A stretch of DNA of 64,000 nt from Uloborus plumipes (taxonomy: Eukaryota > Arthropoda > Arachnida > Araneae > Uloboridae). The position numbers and the translations under genes were made by a program. This document shows positions 47,001 to 58,100 of this stretch, in pieces. Under the pieces are notes generated by a model, which searched no databases, was not told the DNA's origin, and worked only from the letters and a program-made list of their open reading frames with translations. The DNA lies in assembly GCA_038373865.1 (NCBI GenBank), contig JAXGGA010004440.1, positions 1 to 64,000 of the forward strand. Reading direction: 5' to 3'. The first letter of the stretch is position 1. Each line of letters opens with the position of its first letter.

Positions 47001-47925
47001 GTTGTTTGAACGGTTCAAAGTTGAACCAAAAATTGTTCAAATCGAAAAATCAAATATGGGAATGAGCTGTACTCGCCGAGATCTTTCCAACAAAAAAAAG
47101 TTTGTCCAAATCGGAATGTTCATTCAAAAGTTATTAGGGGGGGGGGGGGACAGACAGACCGACCGACAGACCGACCGACACACAAATTCCCCATCTCAAT
47201 ACCCTACTTTCAAATTTTTAATTTTTCGATATTCATTTTACCTTTTTATTTTTTTAACTTGGCGATATTTTTTAGATGCATTAAGCTACTTTTAATACTT
47301 TTTTCGTCTTTCTTTTATTTTTAACGGGAAAGTAGGCTAAAAATGGCTCTGCAGTCCTATTATACATATTTTTTATCACGTACACACCATATTAATTGTT
47401 TTATTTATTATTTATTTCATTTATTCATTATTTTTATTTTTGTTTTTCTTTTTTTTTTTGAAAAAGGAAACGATGCATTTTATGAATTTAAAATATTAAT
47501 GACACCTTGCCAAGTGACATATCATCCGAAATTCTGTTTCAAGAGCTTAAAAATAACACATAGGAAAAGACTCAAGCTCTTATAGCGGCGATAAGAAGAT
47601 AATTTTTTTTGTTGAAAACGAAACTTTATGTTTTGCCATTTCTTGAGTTTTTACGGATGCGCACACAAAAACTAAAGTTCAAAAACATCTAAAAAGGGTG
47701 TTTTTTTTATCAGAAAATAAGTGCAATAGCTCCTGTAAATTTTAATAGAACAAATTGACATCAACTTTTGAGGTCTATGTCTTTTTTTCCTTGATTTCAC
47801 GTTGAATTACGTACACATTTTAGTTTGTTTCAAAAATAAAAATAACGTTTTTTAGTTAAGTAAAGAGTGTTCTTTCCAATGATGTAAAGAAAATTGAAAT
47901 CCAAGATGACCCTTTTGAGATATTT
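44062..47925. repeat. Large palindrome interrupted by a tandem-repeat element
   Basis: The arms 44617-45110 and 47455-47924 are reverse complements with few differences. Matched landmarks are AATATCTCAAAAGGGTCATC, AATTACGTACAC, AAGACATAGACCTCAAAAGT, TTTTGTGTGCGCATCCGTAA and GGATGATATGTCACTT. To the left the element continues (44062-44616) from GGGTCATTC-type sequence through CATGTCAAGCGTCCCCACTA, but no mirror of this part is seen on the right, so the right side is truncated. Copy C of the Helentron-like family (45298-47345) lies between the arms, close to the axis. Confidence 0.75.
45298..47345 (-). mobile_element. Tandem-repeat element copy C (Helentron-like), seven 147-bp units
   Basis: On the - strand it starts with ATTTTTAGCCTACTTTCCCG (right edge) and ATATCGCCAAG. 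The GGTC/GTCT microsatellite follows (in + orientation GACCGACAGACCGACC near 47158-47180), then seven units. Their GGTT cores are at 47012, 46865, 46720, 46572, 46425, 46279 and 46127, with spacings of 145-152 bp. The unique part, ACGGGAAAGTAGGC and the hairpin follow, and it ends TCTTGTT at 45298. Each unit contains a hairpin of the type GGTTCAATGTTGAACG. The longest array of the four copies. Open frames at 45462-45975 and 46164-47295 are repeat-derived. Confidence 0.8.
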
Positions 47926-49080
47926 GTTGCGTTTTGTGTCTTACGCCACTTTACAGTCGTTCTCAATAATATGTATATTTGGGGAATAGCTTCAGCAGAA
48001 TGACAACCGATCTTTCTACGGAAAGGGTGATACGTTCCGATCTTGTTTTCTGCACGGGACCTCAGAATTTTGAAGTGGAATATCGCTTTGGGTTTTTATT
48101 ATATATCTTTCAATTTGTTTGCATTGGAATTTTTTTTTTCAATTGAGATTTTTTTTCTTAAATATTAGTTAGGGGACCTGGCGTCCGTACGAACAGTTAG
48201 ATTTTGCTTTTTTTGACATTTTTTTTTTCGCTTCAAACTTTTATTATTTTAATTCTGCACCATTTCTGCAATCGGAAGTATGCATCTGGGACGAACGGTT
48301 GAGAAAATAAAGTTCATGCAGATTGAAATGGAACATTCTGTATGTGTATGTATGTACAGAGAAAGGCAAACCCGTACATTTTTAATGTCCTCGTTTTTTA
48401 GTAATGCGAGCAATCTGGCGCCTGGACTTTGTCACTCTTAATGTAAAACATCATATATGTAGGGTCCGAAAAATGCTGAGAACCAGTACTAGTTCTTTCA
48501 GAAGAAGATATTTTTAGAAGCTATACTACATTAAGTTTTAATATCATTCTGAGAAATAATTTGTGTGGCGCTCAAAATTATTTGTGTTGTACTCTTGATT
48601 TTGAACATGACAGGATAACAAGCAATTTAAAATAAATAACTTTTCCTCGAAAAGTAACAAATTAAAGGAAAACTCATAAAAATGTAACGGAAATTTATCA
48701 TTTTATGAACAATAAGTAATTGTAATTTAAAAGATGTCACACCAACGGGAAAAATCTCCAATTTTCCGCTTCTTTTAACAACAATAAGATAGCTCCACAA
48801 ATAATTAAAGAAGGCAAAGACGATATTTAAGTTCACAGTTTTAGGAGAGAAAATTATCGCCTTAGAACAGAAGGTGACAGATTCTCCCTCGGGTCTCCGA
48901 ATGTGTTTGTGCTCTCTGACACTTGTTTCTGCTCCGATGAATTGTTCCGCAACTATTTATTAGTTGAGTAAAACAGCTTTTCATGCGTTCTTCTTTCCTT
49001 CATTTACTAGACTTTTAACTTTGTGTACTTTTAATAAAATATAAGTTAATGTTTTTTTTTTACTTGTTTTGAAACTTTCA
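47926..49080. other. AT-rich DNA, no gene
   Basis: Includes a GTATGTGTATGTATGTAC stretch near 48341. No recognised gene. Confidence 0.45.
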
Positions 49081-49990
49081 TTTAAAAAGTGTGAGTCAGG
49101 CGTATGTTTTTTTTTTTTTTTTTGTTTGTTTGTTTGTTTGTTTGTTCGCACATAACTTATGATCTACTGCACCGATTTGGATGATTTTTTTTAATCGATA
49201 GGAGATGGTGTAACTTAGGTACCATGTACTCATATGACGATATTGGTTCACTAGAAAAAAAGTTATTATGGAAAGCAGTAAATTTCATGTCATTTCCCCA
49301 TTAAATGATTAAATTTTCAAGCCATTGTTGCAAAAATCTTTTGCCTCGCAACAGTAATATTAACAGTAATCATGATGAAAAATTTGAACCAAGGCTTAAC
49401 TAAATCTAACATGAAACTCATTAGCGGTAACGTACGTAGTATGTGTTAAAATTGTGAGAGTGCCTCACATAGGATAATTTTTATACCAATACTTACTCCC
49501 CCTTTCACTTATAGCAGGATCGTTTCGCCTCGCTTCTTACTTTCAGCACGTTCACCGAACGTATTGCACGCCAATGGCGACCCATTGCCAAATGGCAATG
49601 CAAAATAAGTTACTGAAAGCAAGTTAAACTAATCGAATTAAAGCACAGAGCAAACCAAGGACAGGGACCGTTAGGCGGGCCCCCTACGCTAAATAAAAAA
49701 ACGATTAAAATTTTGAATAGAGCAAAACAGAAAAGTACGACTAATGCAAAAGACTCGTAATAAGTGAGACGAAAGTCAACACTTACCTTCGGTCGCCGAT
49801 ACCATGAGATCTGGAAAAGGGGGTCGCCATTGGCGGGCAATACGTTCGGTGAACGTACTGAAAGTAAGATGCGAGGCGAAACGATCCTGCTATAAGTGAA
49901 AGGGGGAGTAAGTAAAACATAAATACAAGCTAGAAAGAAATACTGTGTTGCTGCAAAATAAAGAAGTTAACCGGCGAAGCCGGGGAATAA
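49081..49990. repeat. Dispersed repeat with GTTT microsatellite, split by a MITE
   Basis: Poly-T and GTTT repeats (49106-49146) are followed by CGCACATAACTTATGATCTA, then CTGCACCGATTTGGATGA. The far side ends TTAACCGGCGAAGCCGGGG (49969-49986), the mirrored style of edge seen in RTE-like repeats. The MITE at 49492-49912 interrupts it. Confidence 0.45.
49492..49912. mobile_element. TA-flanked MITE, 421 bp, with about 90-bp inverted ends
   Basis: CTTACTCCCCCTTTCACTTA and onward (AGCAGGATCGTTTCGCCTCG, CACGTTCACCGAACGTATTG, CCAATGGCGAC) at the left are mirrored at 49816-49912 with few changes. TA lies outside both ends (49490-49491 and 49913-49914). The open frame on the - strand (49610-49840) reads part of the loop and one arm and is not a gene. 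Confidence 0.8.
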
Positions 49991-50339
49991 ATTACACTGC
50001 TAAGCCAAGAATAAGAGCCAGGTTCATGGGTAAACTGAAATTTCATTTATTCTGCACACATTATATGATATTAAATACAGGTTGTCCTGCGAAATGATAA
50101 AATACTTGTTTAGCGAAACACACTGCGCCATAAACGGCATGTGCGAAACTGCACGCATTAAATAATTATGCAATACATTTGAAGCAGGGGCTTCCGTTAC
50201 TTTTAGGTGATTATCAAGTTAGCTTTTAGTTTTCAAAATCAACAATTCCCGCTGCTCAACGTTCACAAAGTATAATTTAAACCAATACAAGTATTCGTAA
50301 TGCAAGGCACCAGAGAAAATTAAAATGAAAAAGGTAAGG
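49991..50339. other. No recognised feature
   Basis: AT-rich spacer. Nothing recognised. Confidence 0.4.
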
Positions 50340-50353
50340 AAGATACTCCTTTA

Positions 50354-50398
50354 CATAACACCCCTGACTCCACCGACACACCAACCCCGGGCCGCCAT
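50354..50398 (-). CDS. Candidate first coding exon on the - strand (very short)
   Basis: ATG in a good context (GAGATGG) opens MAARGWCVGGVRGV and runs into GTTAT|GTAAAG, a usable splice donor (GT at about 50353-50352). Without splicing the frame stops at once (TAA). It is proposed only because a CCAAT/CRE/YY1 patch lies directly upstream. No later exon was found to the left. Chance occurrence is quite possible. Confidence 0.15.
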
Positions 50399-50560
50399 CT
50401 CACAGCACACGACCTTCTTCCGCTACTTAAAATTCCCAAAGTGAATCTCCCAATCCAAGTTTTCCCGAGTCCTTGGTAACGTCACGGGCCAAGGTAGCCT
50501 CGCAAAGCAGTTCAAACAATCACACACCTCCAAACTGACCAATCAGGTGGGCGATTACCT
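50395..50560 (-). promoter_or_regulatory. Promoter-like patch on the - strand
   Basis: This stretch is GC-richer than its surroundings. Reading the - strand it has a perfect CCAAT-type site CTGATTGGTCAG (about 50535-50546), a CRE half-site CGTGACGTTAC (about 50480), and GAGATGGCGGCC (about 50390-50401), which contains the YY1 core ATGGCGGC common near animal transcription starts. The order CCAAT, CRE half-site, YY1/ATG fits a housekeeping-type promoter reading leftward. A repeat of unknown type could give the same picture. Confidence 0.3.
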
Positions 50561-50827
50561 GTTCATGTTTATAAATTAGTTGAAAAACAGTTGATATTTA
50601 AATGGCTTTGATTAAGCTAGTACACAAATAAATACCAGAGAATAACAAAGATTATTTTTTAGTGTCAATCGTTTATAATTTTAGACGCGCTGATAGTTCC
50701 TTCCTTTTTTTTCAGTTTATTTTATGGAGCATTTACTTAAGAAAATTAGGTGAAGTTCCGTAATGGAAACATTACCTTATTTCATAAGTACATTTACACG
50801 AAAAAGAATAAAATAAAATAATTTTGG

Positions 50828-50944
50828 AAAAAAATAGAACCGACTTCAGTTGGAAATTGCTCTAAAAAGTAAAAAATAATTTTTTTCTTTGAACACCATC
50901 GAAACTACTTTTAAACATAAGTTTTGAAGTCGGCGCAAAAACGA
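50828..50944. mobile_element. Small MITE with ACCGACTTCA/TGAAGTCGG ends
   Basis: GAACCGACTTCA (50838-50849) pairs with TGAAGTCGGCGC (50925-50936) across an A/T-rich centre. The (A)ACCGACTTC...GAAGTCGG pattern is common in arthropod small repeats. No clear target duplication. Confidence 0.4.
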
Positions 50945-51329
50945 TAGGTCAAATAATATTTAACCATATTTTGCCAACATTTTTCGGAGAAACCATTGAA
51001 AATTAAAAGCAGAATATTTGTACCATTACACGAATGTGCGGTAATGAATGAAATGTATGTGAATGCTTTTAAAGAACCTGGATCCATTAAAATGTATATA
51101 GTTGAATTATGGTTGCGTATGATTCTATACATTGTTTTATCAAGTCTAAGTTACAATAACAACAGAACAACAGTTTAATTTAAGCATTTTTTTATGTTGT
51201 TGTTTTGTCATGTTAATAATCACTATGGAGATATTGGGTTCCATTGCTTCTATAAGTTTGACTACTTTTTAAGTAAGACAACACATGAAATATTTACAGT
51301 ACTGAGATAGAAAAAAAAAAACACAGGAG
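50945..51329. other. No recognised feature
   Basis: AT-rich DNA. Short overlapping frames on both strands (50911-51178) without known motifs. Confidence 0.4.
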
Positions 51330-51406
51330 TTCGGTGGGAATTAAACCCATGGCCTACTGCATTCAAAAGAAATTTTTACTTTAAGAGCCATGGAGGCCCC
51401 AAGTAT
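51330..51406 (-). tRNA. tRNA-like fragment or pseudo-tRNA
   Basis: On the - strand, GGGGCCTCCATGG begins the fragment and CTTTTGAAT sits where an anticodon loop (TTG) would be. ATGGGTTTAATTCCCAC forms a T-arm-like hairpin with a B-box-like GGTTTAATTCC. D-arm and acceptor pairing are poor, and nearby poly-A suggests a retroposed piece. Probably a tRNA-derived repeat fragment rather than a working gene. Confidence 0.3.
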
Positions 51407-52780
51407 TTTAAATATATTTAACATTCTATAACATATATATTTTTGTATATTTCAAATAAGAAGATGTTATTTTTTTTGTGTTTAATGAGCTGTAAACTAG
51501 ATGAATTTATCTTTTATCCCATTACTTTTTGTCAAAACTACACTACCTTTTAAATCTTACTTGTAAGTGTTTTTTCGAACTTTGTCAGCAATAAACTTGG
51601 AGTTGTACTTTGGTGCATTTTTAACTTCGTCCTAGACTTTTTTCGCTCTTTTACCTCGTTTTTTAACAGTTACAAGCCAAGCGTTGCAGCAATTGCTTCG
51701 ATCGCCGTTTTATTCTTTACAGTTAACACTTGCGTTTCTTTCTTCATACTAGATTACCGTGTGTTCTGAACTATCACTGCCATCAATACTAAGTGTGAAC
51801 CAAAATATTAAAATGCATTTACAGTTTTATATGTAATACTGACATTGAAAAATTCAAATCCGTCGTATTTTCAAAAGAAAAGAAAACTACCGGCTATAAA
51901 GCATTCAAATCCAAATGTATGTTAGCATAAATGAGTAATCACAATGTTTCGAAAATAAACGGAAAGGTTTGATATTACTTTTTACACAACATTTCCAAGT
52001 GGGTGAATTTTTTCCTGAATGAATTTATATCTTAATTCATTGCTTTTTCCCTGTATTGGACATACACTGACAGAAACAAGCCGGACTTAATACCTGGATC
52101 TAATCCATCATCATAAAATCTTCAGAATTTTCCGAGCAAGAAACATATTTGCGTTTTCTCAACCATCAAATCCCGCTAATTAGCCTCGCTGAAGAGAAAT
52201 TAAACTTTCTTTTTCCGCTAATCACGAAATCTTGTTGTAAAGGGAAAGAGAGAGAGAGAGAGCTTTTTCTCTTTTTTTCCCTTCATTTATAATTCTAACT
52301 AAGGTGCGCTTTAATGAATCTTTTCCTTCCCGCTATGAGTATTTCTGCTTTCAATGGGCTGAAATATATATATATGTGTGGGTTAGAATGGCAGTGGTGT
52401 AACTCACAATTTTTACAAATGTAGCTTGCCAGAAAATCAGGATAGTGCAATAAAGATTATCCATAATTTAAAGCCTACCAGGAATTGGAAGAAGAAAACT
52501 TGAAAGAAGAATGTGCAAATTAAAGTTAATGACGTCAAAAACCAGAAAAAGGAGATAAGTGCAGAAATCGAGATGTTGCAGAAACTTTCGTTTTATTGCC
52601 GCAACTGTGAAATTCGAAGTAATTTTTTTATATTTTTAAGGAGACAAGGTTACTTGAGAATGTCTCAACAACATGATTTGCCGGAATTAATGCTATGGCT
52701 TATTATATGCATGCTGGAATCCGGGAAAACATAACGTAGTGTGGCGGATGAGGTTGGAGTCGTCAGAAGTGTTGCAAGCA
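51407..52780. other. AT-rich DNA, no firm gene
   Basis: AG microsatellite at 52247-52262 and a short TA run at about 52366. The open frame 52513-52734 is lysine/glutamate-rich at first and then ordinary in composition. I cannot assign it. Confidence 0.4.
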
Positions 52781-52869
52781 GGGTTGCCAGATTTAAGAAC
52801 TGTAAATACGGGACAGGCTCTTGGGGGGAGGGTGGGATTGAAAGATTATATCTAAAATTTGAATTTTAA

Positions 52870-53098
52870 CCTTTTAACTGTCATGACCGAGATAATCTCG
52901 GGCACAGCACTGTTGTTCGAAAATGTTTGCCCGAGTATTACTCGGGGTAATTTTTTTTTTGAGTGCATCGTATTGTTATACCCGAATATATATCGGGAGA
53001 CGTTTATTTCGGCTTTATCTCTTTGTCAAACCCGACTGTTTCAAAAAATTTGACAATTTGTGCACCCAAATCATCAAAATAACTTGACAATTAAAGGG
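52870..53098. mobile_element. TTAA-flanked MITE with repeated CCGAG-type palindromes
   Basis: TTAA at 52866-52869 and 53099-53102 flanks the ends CCTTTTAACTGTCA and CCCTTTAATTGTCA (right, reverse complement), which is piggyBac style. Inside are three short palindromes in a row: CCGAGATAATCTCGG (about 52887), CCCGAGTATTACTCGGG (about 52930) and CCCGAATATATATCGGG (about 52981). The 64-residue open frame across it is incidental. Confidence 0.75.
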
Positions 53099-53296
53099 TT
53101 AACAACCTTGGCTGAAATATTAAACGTTTTTCACAAATTAAATGAAGAAAAAATACACAATGATCATATGAATAAAAACTGCAGTTTTTACTATTGCATA
53201 CTTATTTTTCGTCATGAATATTAGTGGGGAAAGGTTTAACACTAATTATTGTGAAAAATTCGTATTTCCCTGTTGTTAACCCCCTTTTTCCTGACG

Positions 53297-53464
53297 CAGG
53301 TCCATCATTTCAAATTTTGCCGTGGCAAAAAGTAAATTTTTCCAAATTTCAATGTAAATAATTATACCCAAAAAAAAAGCTCCCACTTATATGTAAATAC
53401 ATTAATTTCACTAGAGGGGAGGGCATTGACCACCTGTCCTGCTGTCCCAATTGATGTGCCTGTC
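53297..53464. mobile_element. Decayed hAT MITE of the G-tract family, reverse orientation
   Basis: On the reverse strand it reads CAGGCACATCAATTGGG, then GCCCTCCCCTCT, then TTTACATATAAGTGGGAGC, and ends near AAATGATGGACCTG. This is the same order as the intact 35643-35805 element. No matching 8-bp flank remains. Confidence 0.55.
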
Positions 53465-53670
53465 TTGGAGTGAAAAATGTAATAGTCGTTTCTACTGATG
53501 ACTAGTGTTTAGTATGTACTTTTTCAAAAAACTGGACGCACCAATGGGGAAACTTGAATGATAAATAATTTTGATGAGTCATTAACAAAAATTTTGATTG
53601 CAATTGAGTAGGCATAGAATTGTACCTTACTGCTTGAATTCACTATAAGAAGTTATCCTAGAATAAATAA

Positions 53671-54191
53671 AACAAGAAGTTCTGTCAAGAACTAAACGAG
53701 CCTACTTTCCCGTACATCGACATCGGCATTCTAGCATTTGATCAATATTCTCTTGATTATCTGAGACTGAAAATTATGTCAAATATACCTTTTTAGCACT
53801 TAAAGCTGATTTCTAAAAGCAAAATATACCCCTCTCATCAGATGAAATAGACACGTAAAAAGTAAATAAATGAATAAATAAAGTTTTGTCGCACCTTTTA
53901 AAGAATGTAACTGTTACAGTTCTTCAGTAGAAAAATTCCTCAATCGTTTTCCAAAAAAATAAATAAATAAATAAATAAAAATAAATAAATAAATGAAAGT
54001 GCTAAAAACATCAAAAAACATTTTATCAAAGAAAGGAAAAAACAAAGAGAAAAAAAACTTGTCCGTTAATAAAATGTTTCGAATTTCATTTTTAATCCGT
54101 TGCCAGTTGTTAAATATAAATAAAGAATAAAACGCTGTCGTGAATGAAAAATTTTTGTTACAAAACAAAAAAAATCGTCTGCCAATAATAA

Positions 54192-54236
<45 letters not shown>

Positions 54237-55165
54237 TAAAATAAAACTAATGAATAAATAAACAAAAAATCGTCGACACAGTCAGTCTTTTTTTTTTTTG
54301 AGCCTGCATTTCCGCCATGTTTGCGGAGTCGGTGGCGGAATCAGAATCCTCATAGAAGATTATTCAGAAATGTATTTTGCATACATTATTTATCAAAACC
54401 ATTTTCGTACAAAGTTAGTTTGAAGGAAATCCGCCTTTAAGTTCAGGATCAACATTCAACTTAAATTTCCCCGTAGGCTCTAATGTTAAGTTTTTTTTTT
54501 TGAACAGTTCAACATTGAACAAAAAATGGTTCAAATCAAACAGCGAAATATGGGAATGAGCCTCTCCGAGATTTTTGGAACAAAAAAAAAGTTTATTCAA
54601 TTCGGACGATTCACTTAAAGGTTATTAGGTGGGGAAAAGTTGCTTGAACGGTTCAATGTTGAACCAAAAATGTTCAAATTGAAAATTTAAGTACGGCAAT
54701 AAAGTATCTTTGCCGAGATGCTTCGAACAAAAGAAAGTTTGTTTAAATCGGACTGTTCACCCAAAAGTTATTAGTAGTGATAGCTTGTTTGAACGGTTCA
54801 ATGTTGAACGAAAAATTATTCAAATCGAAAATGTAGATACGGGAATGAAGTATCCTTGAAAAGATCTTTCGAGCAAAAAAAAGTTTGTTCAAATCGGACT
54901 GTTTCCTAAAAAGTTAGTATCGCGAGACAGGCTGTTTCAACGGCTCAAAGTTGAACCAAAAATTGTTCAAATCGAAAAATCAAATATGGGAATGAGCTGT
55001 ACTCGCCGAGATCTTTCCAACAAAAAAAATTCGTTCAAATCGGAATGTTCATTCAAAAGTTATTGGGGGGGGGGGGGACAGACAGACAGACCGACCGACC
55101 GACACCCAAATTCCCCATCTCAATACCCTACTTTCAAATTTTTAATTTTTCGATATTTATTTCAT
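53671..55165 (-). mobile_element. Tandem-repeat element copy D (Helentron-like), 5'-truncated
   Basis: On the - strand it ends TCTTGTT at 53671, preceded by the terminal hairpin AGTTCTTGACAGAACT and ACGGGAAAGTAGGC. Four units have GTT cores near 54942, 54795, 54650 and 54507 (143-147 bp apart). The GGTC/GTCT microsatellite and G-run (as read on +) lie at 55064-55102. The similarity stops near 55165, so CCTACTTTCCCGT at the 5' side is missing. A long TAA/AAT microsatellite lies at 54185-54245. Confidence 0.75.
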
Positions 55166-58100
55166 TTTTTTTTTGCTTGCTCCCCTAACTGTTTTAAGCA
55201 GTGTAGTTTTTAGATTAAAAAAAAAGTTTTTTATATTTTTGCCGGTGTATTTACTAAACCTTTAATGATTCAAAACTATGCTAGAATCAGTTACGCCATT
55301 TTCCTTCTCCTCACGACATAAGACTACTTTATCTTGAATAAATGCTTGCAAACATGGAATCTATTTTTGAGATTAACGCTTCTGTATTGTCCCCTTTCAT
55401 GTAATTGTCATCGAATATATCATGCGGTAGTTCGTTAAAACAAAACTGAATTTGCACGTGAAAACTTTTATGCATATGCAACAGAAAAACTACGATAAAT
55501 TACCGCAAAACTAATACAAGAATACTAGAAACTGAGATAATTGCAAAATTTTTTACTACTAATACTGCACGAATGCATTGTAAAGAAAAACTAAAATCCT
55601 TAGAAAATTGATGTGTCTCGGCTTTAAAACTGAGTTTTTTTACAGTGTATATTTCCTCAATCTTCTATGTTCTATTTTCGTCTTTTAATCCCTTTTCATC
55701 AGTCTTATTATGTAAAGAAAACTAAACCATAGTTCTCATTTTTGAAAAGTCGTTTCTATTTTCTAAAGTTAGTTATCTTTTTTTTAAACTGCTTGTGAAG
55801 GCAACATTTAAAAAAGATTTTGTAAAATTCCCATATTGATATTGTCAGTTACAGATAACTCTTAAATTCAATTTCATATCAAATTTTTATATTATTTGCT
55901 TCCCAAAAAATGCTTAATTAAATGTAAGCTCGGGTTTCAAAAAAGCTTTCTACACAAAGATTTATTTAAAAATTAAATGTAGGTTTGTTTCAGGAGCGAA
56001 CTTTTTTCCAAATATTTCTTACAAATAATATAACGAAAAAAAGAGAAAAAGTTGCTTTTTGATTGCAATGCAGAGAAATTGCATATCAGATGAGAAAATT
56101 GAATCGGACAGCTATCATATTTTTCATAAAGTCCTTGTATAATTATTTTAACTTCTTGTAAAAATCGTTTTCATTTCAACTTTTAGTAAAAGAAACAAAT
56201 AAAAAAAATCGATGCAAACTTAGAAGCTGTTGTCCGCTTGTTGTAATAAAGAAGCTTGTTGTAATAAAATTTCCTGTGCAAAGATATCTTTATCGAATAT
56301 GCATCGATTAAATTTTGAAATCCAAAGATAGAATAGTTGGAGCCTGGAGTGGTTTCAAAGAGACGTTACTGGAGAGCATGACACCCCCTTAAACTTTAGA
56401 CAATATTATTCTTCTACATTGTGATCAACTACTTTACCCATAAAATGTAACCGATTGTAGAAAAATTTTCAATTCATAAATTACTTTAAAAAGGAAATAT
56501 TCGAATACTACTTTTTTCATTACTCATGGAGTTCATTAGTGATGTTTTAATCCCTATAACTTGTCTTATTTTTGGTCGATTTGGTTGCTTTTTTATTATC
56601 ACCCAAGCAGTTTCAGAATTTTTTCATACACAAAACTCTATATTATTTGGTTATGACACTGCTTCCTCCAATGGTAGTCTGTATTTACCCTTGGCCAGAG
56701 CTCCAGCGCTTCGGAACTGCATGTTCTACTTGTGGCTATACGGATTGATTCTTGATCTGATAGTCTACATTTCCAGTAGCGTTTTACATTTAAAAAATAG
56801 TTTTCATTTTCATTAGAAAAAACACGATAATTAATTTCAAACTAAAATTAGAATAATAGAAACTGATATAATTGCAAAAATCATTACTGCAAAAATTGCA
56901 CAAAATTTATTGTAAATAAAGGATGAAATCTACATCAAATTGCAATAGCAGAAAAGGAATTTTGGAAGGTAAATTTGTTAATCCCCCCCTCCTTGATACG
57001 CTACTGATACTTTGTACTGTACTTTGGCAGAGGACATTTTTCGTCAACTGCATCAATTCTTTGTCGAAAGATTATCACTTATTGTGAGTATACGTATTTC
57101 GAAGTTTTAACTGTTGGATTAAAAGCGGCTGGTCAGACGAATCCAATAGCCGCTCGATGCCTGGGTCGCAGCATGTTCAAATCATAGCTTCGAGTTATTG
57201 AAGGTTTTGTAAAAAAACATCTGCAAGAAAATCAGGAATGCATAAATTTTAATTCCAAGAGAATGATTTGTATTTAAGCGAGGGTTTTTTTTCCGTCAAG
57301 CATCAGCTTTTATGAAATCTTTCTATGTAACTATTTAAGACAGTTGTAGGTCATAAGAATTTGCTGGCAAGAATGTGTCAACAATAGCAGATATCAGGAT
57401 TAAGGGCTCAAGTTCGAAGGGCTCTGCATGTTACAATATAAACTTGAGATCAAAGTAACTTCCGATTGGTTTAGATGCTAGAGGCAGATTTATTTTTAAT
57501 TTTTATTGAGCGATACACTTTTGATATTATGAATTAAATTACATATGTGTTTTGAAAGTATCAAAACTTTTGGTATTATTAAACTATTCATTAAGAAACT
57601 TTTAAATATTTCTATTATCTCCATTTCTTCTAAAAGTAAAATCTTCCTCATTAGTGGACGTCTCTAAAACCATTTTCCGCGCTTTGATCATTCATCCCTT
57701 AATTACTCTCTAGACCATAAGAAAGCTTCATTAAAAGAATTTCATACGAACTGTCTTTTAGCATTTATACTGCAAAGATTTCACTTATTTGCTCTTTGAG
57801 AAAAATATATTTAGTTTCTATTGTTTCCATTTAACGATGCATTTGGCTTTAGAAATCTATAGTTGGATTTTTAGCTTTGAATGTAAGATTCCTTTAAAAA
57901 GTGATTGGGAAAAATGACTAGCTTGAATTCACATTGGTATAATAAGGATAGTTAGAAAAGCTATACAAATAGCTATTAGCCTTTTAATAAGAATCGGTTT
58001 TGTTAAAATCAAGTGAGTTAAATACTGCATTTGAGGTACCTTTTAGTCACGTCCCTCATAGTAAAAGTTGTTTTTGTTGCAGTGTGCATAAAAGTTTAAC

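Noticed and set aside
46969..47295. Open frame with KVEPKIVQIEKSNMGMSCTRRD-like repeats, recurring in all four copies
   Set aside because: The frame simply reads the 147-bp units and the microsatellite; the reading breaks in other units, so no selection for protein is evident.
56526..56816. 96-residue hydrophobic frame
   Set aside because: No known motif and no splice or promoter evidence; the reverse strand is equally open in part.
57120..57440. Two B-box-like sequences suggesting a SINE
   Set aside because: No matching A box at the right distance, no tRNA fold and no target duplication.
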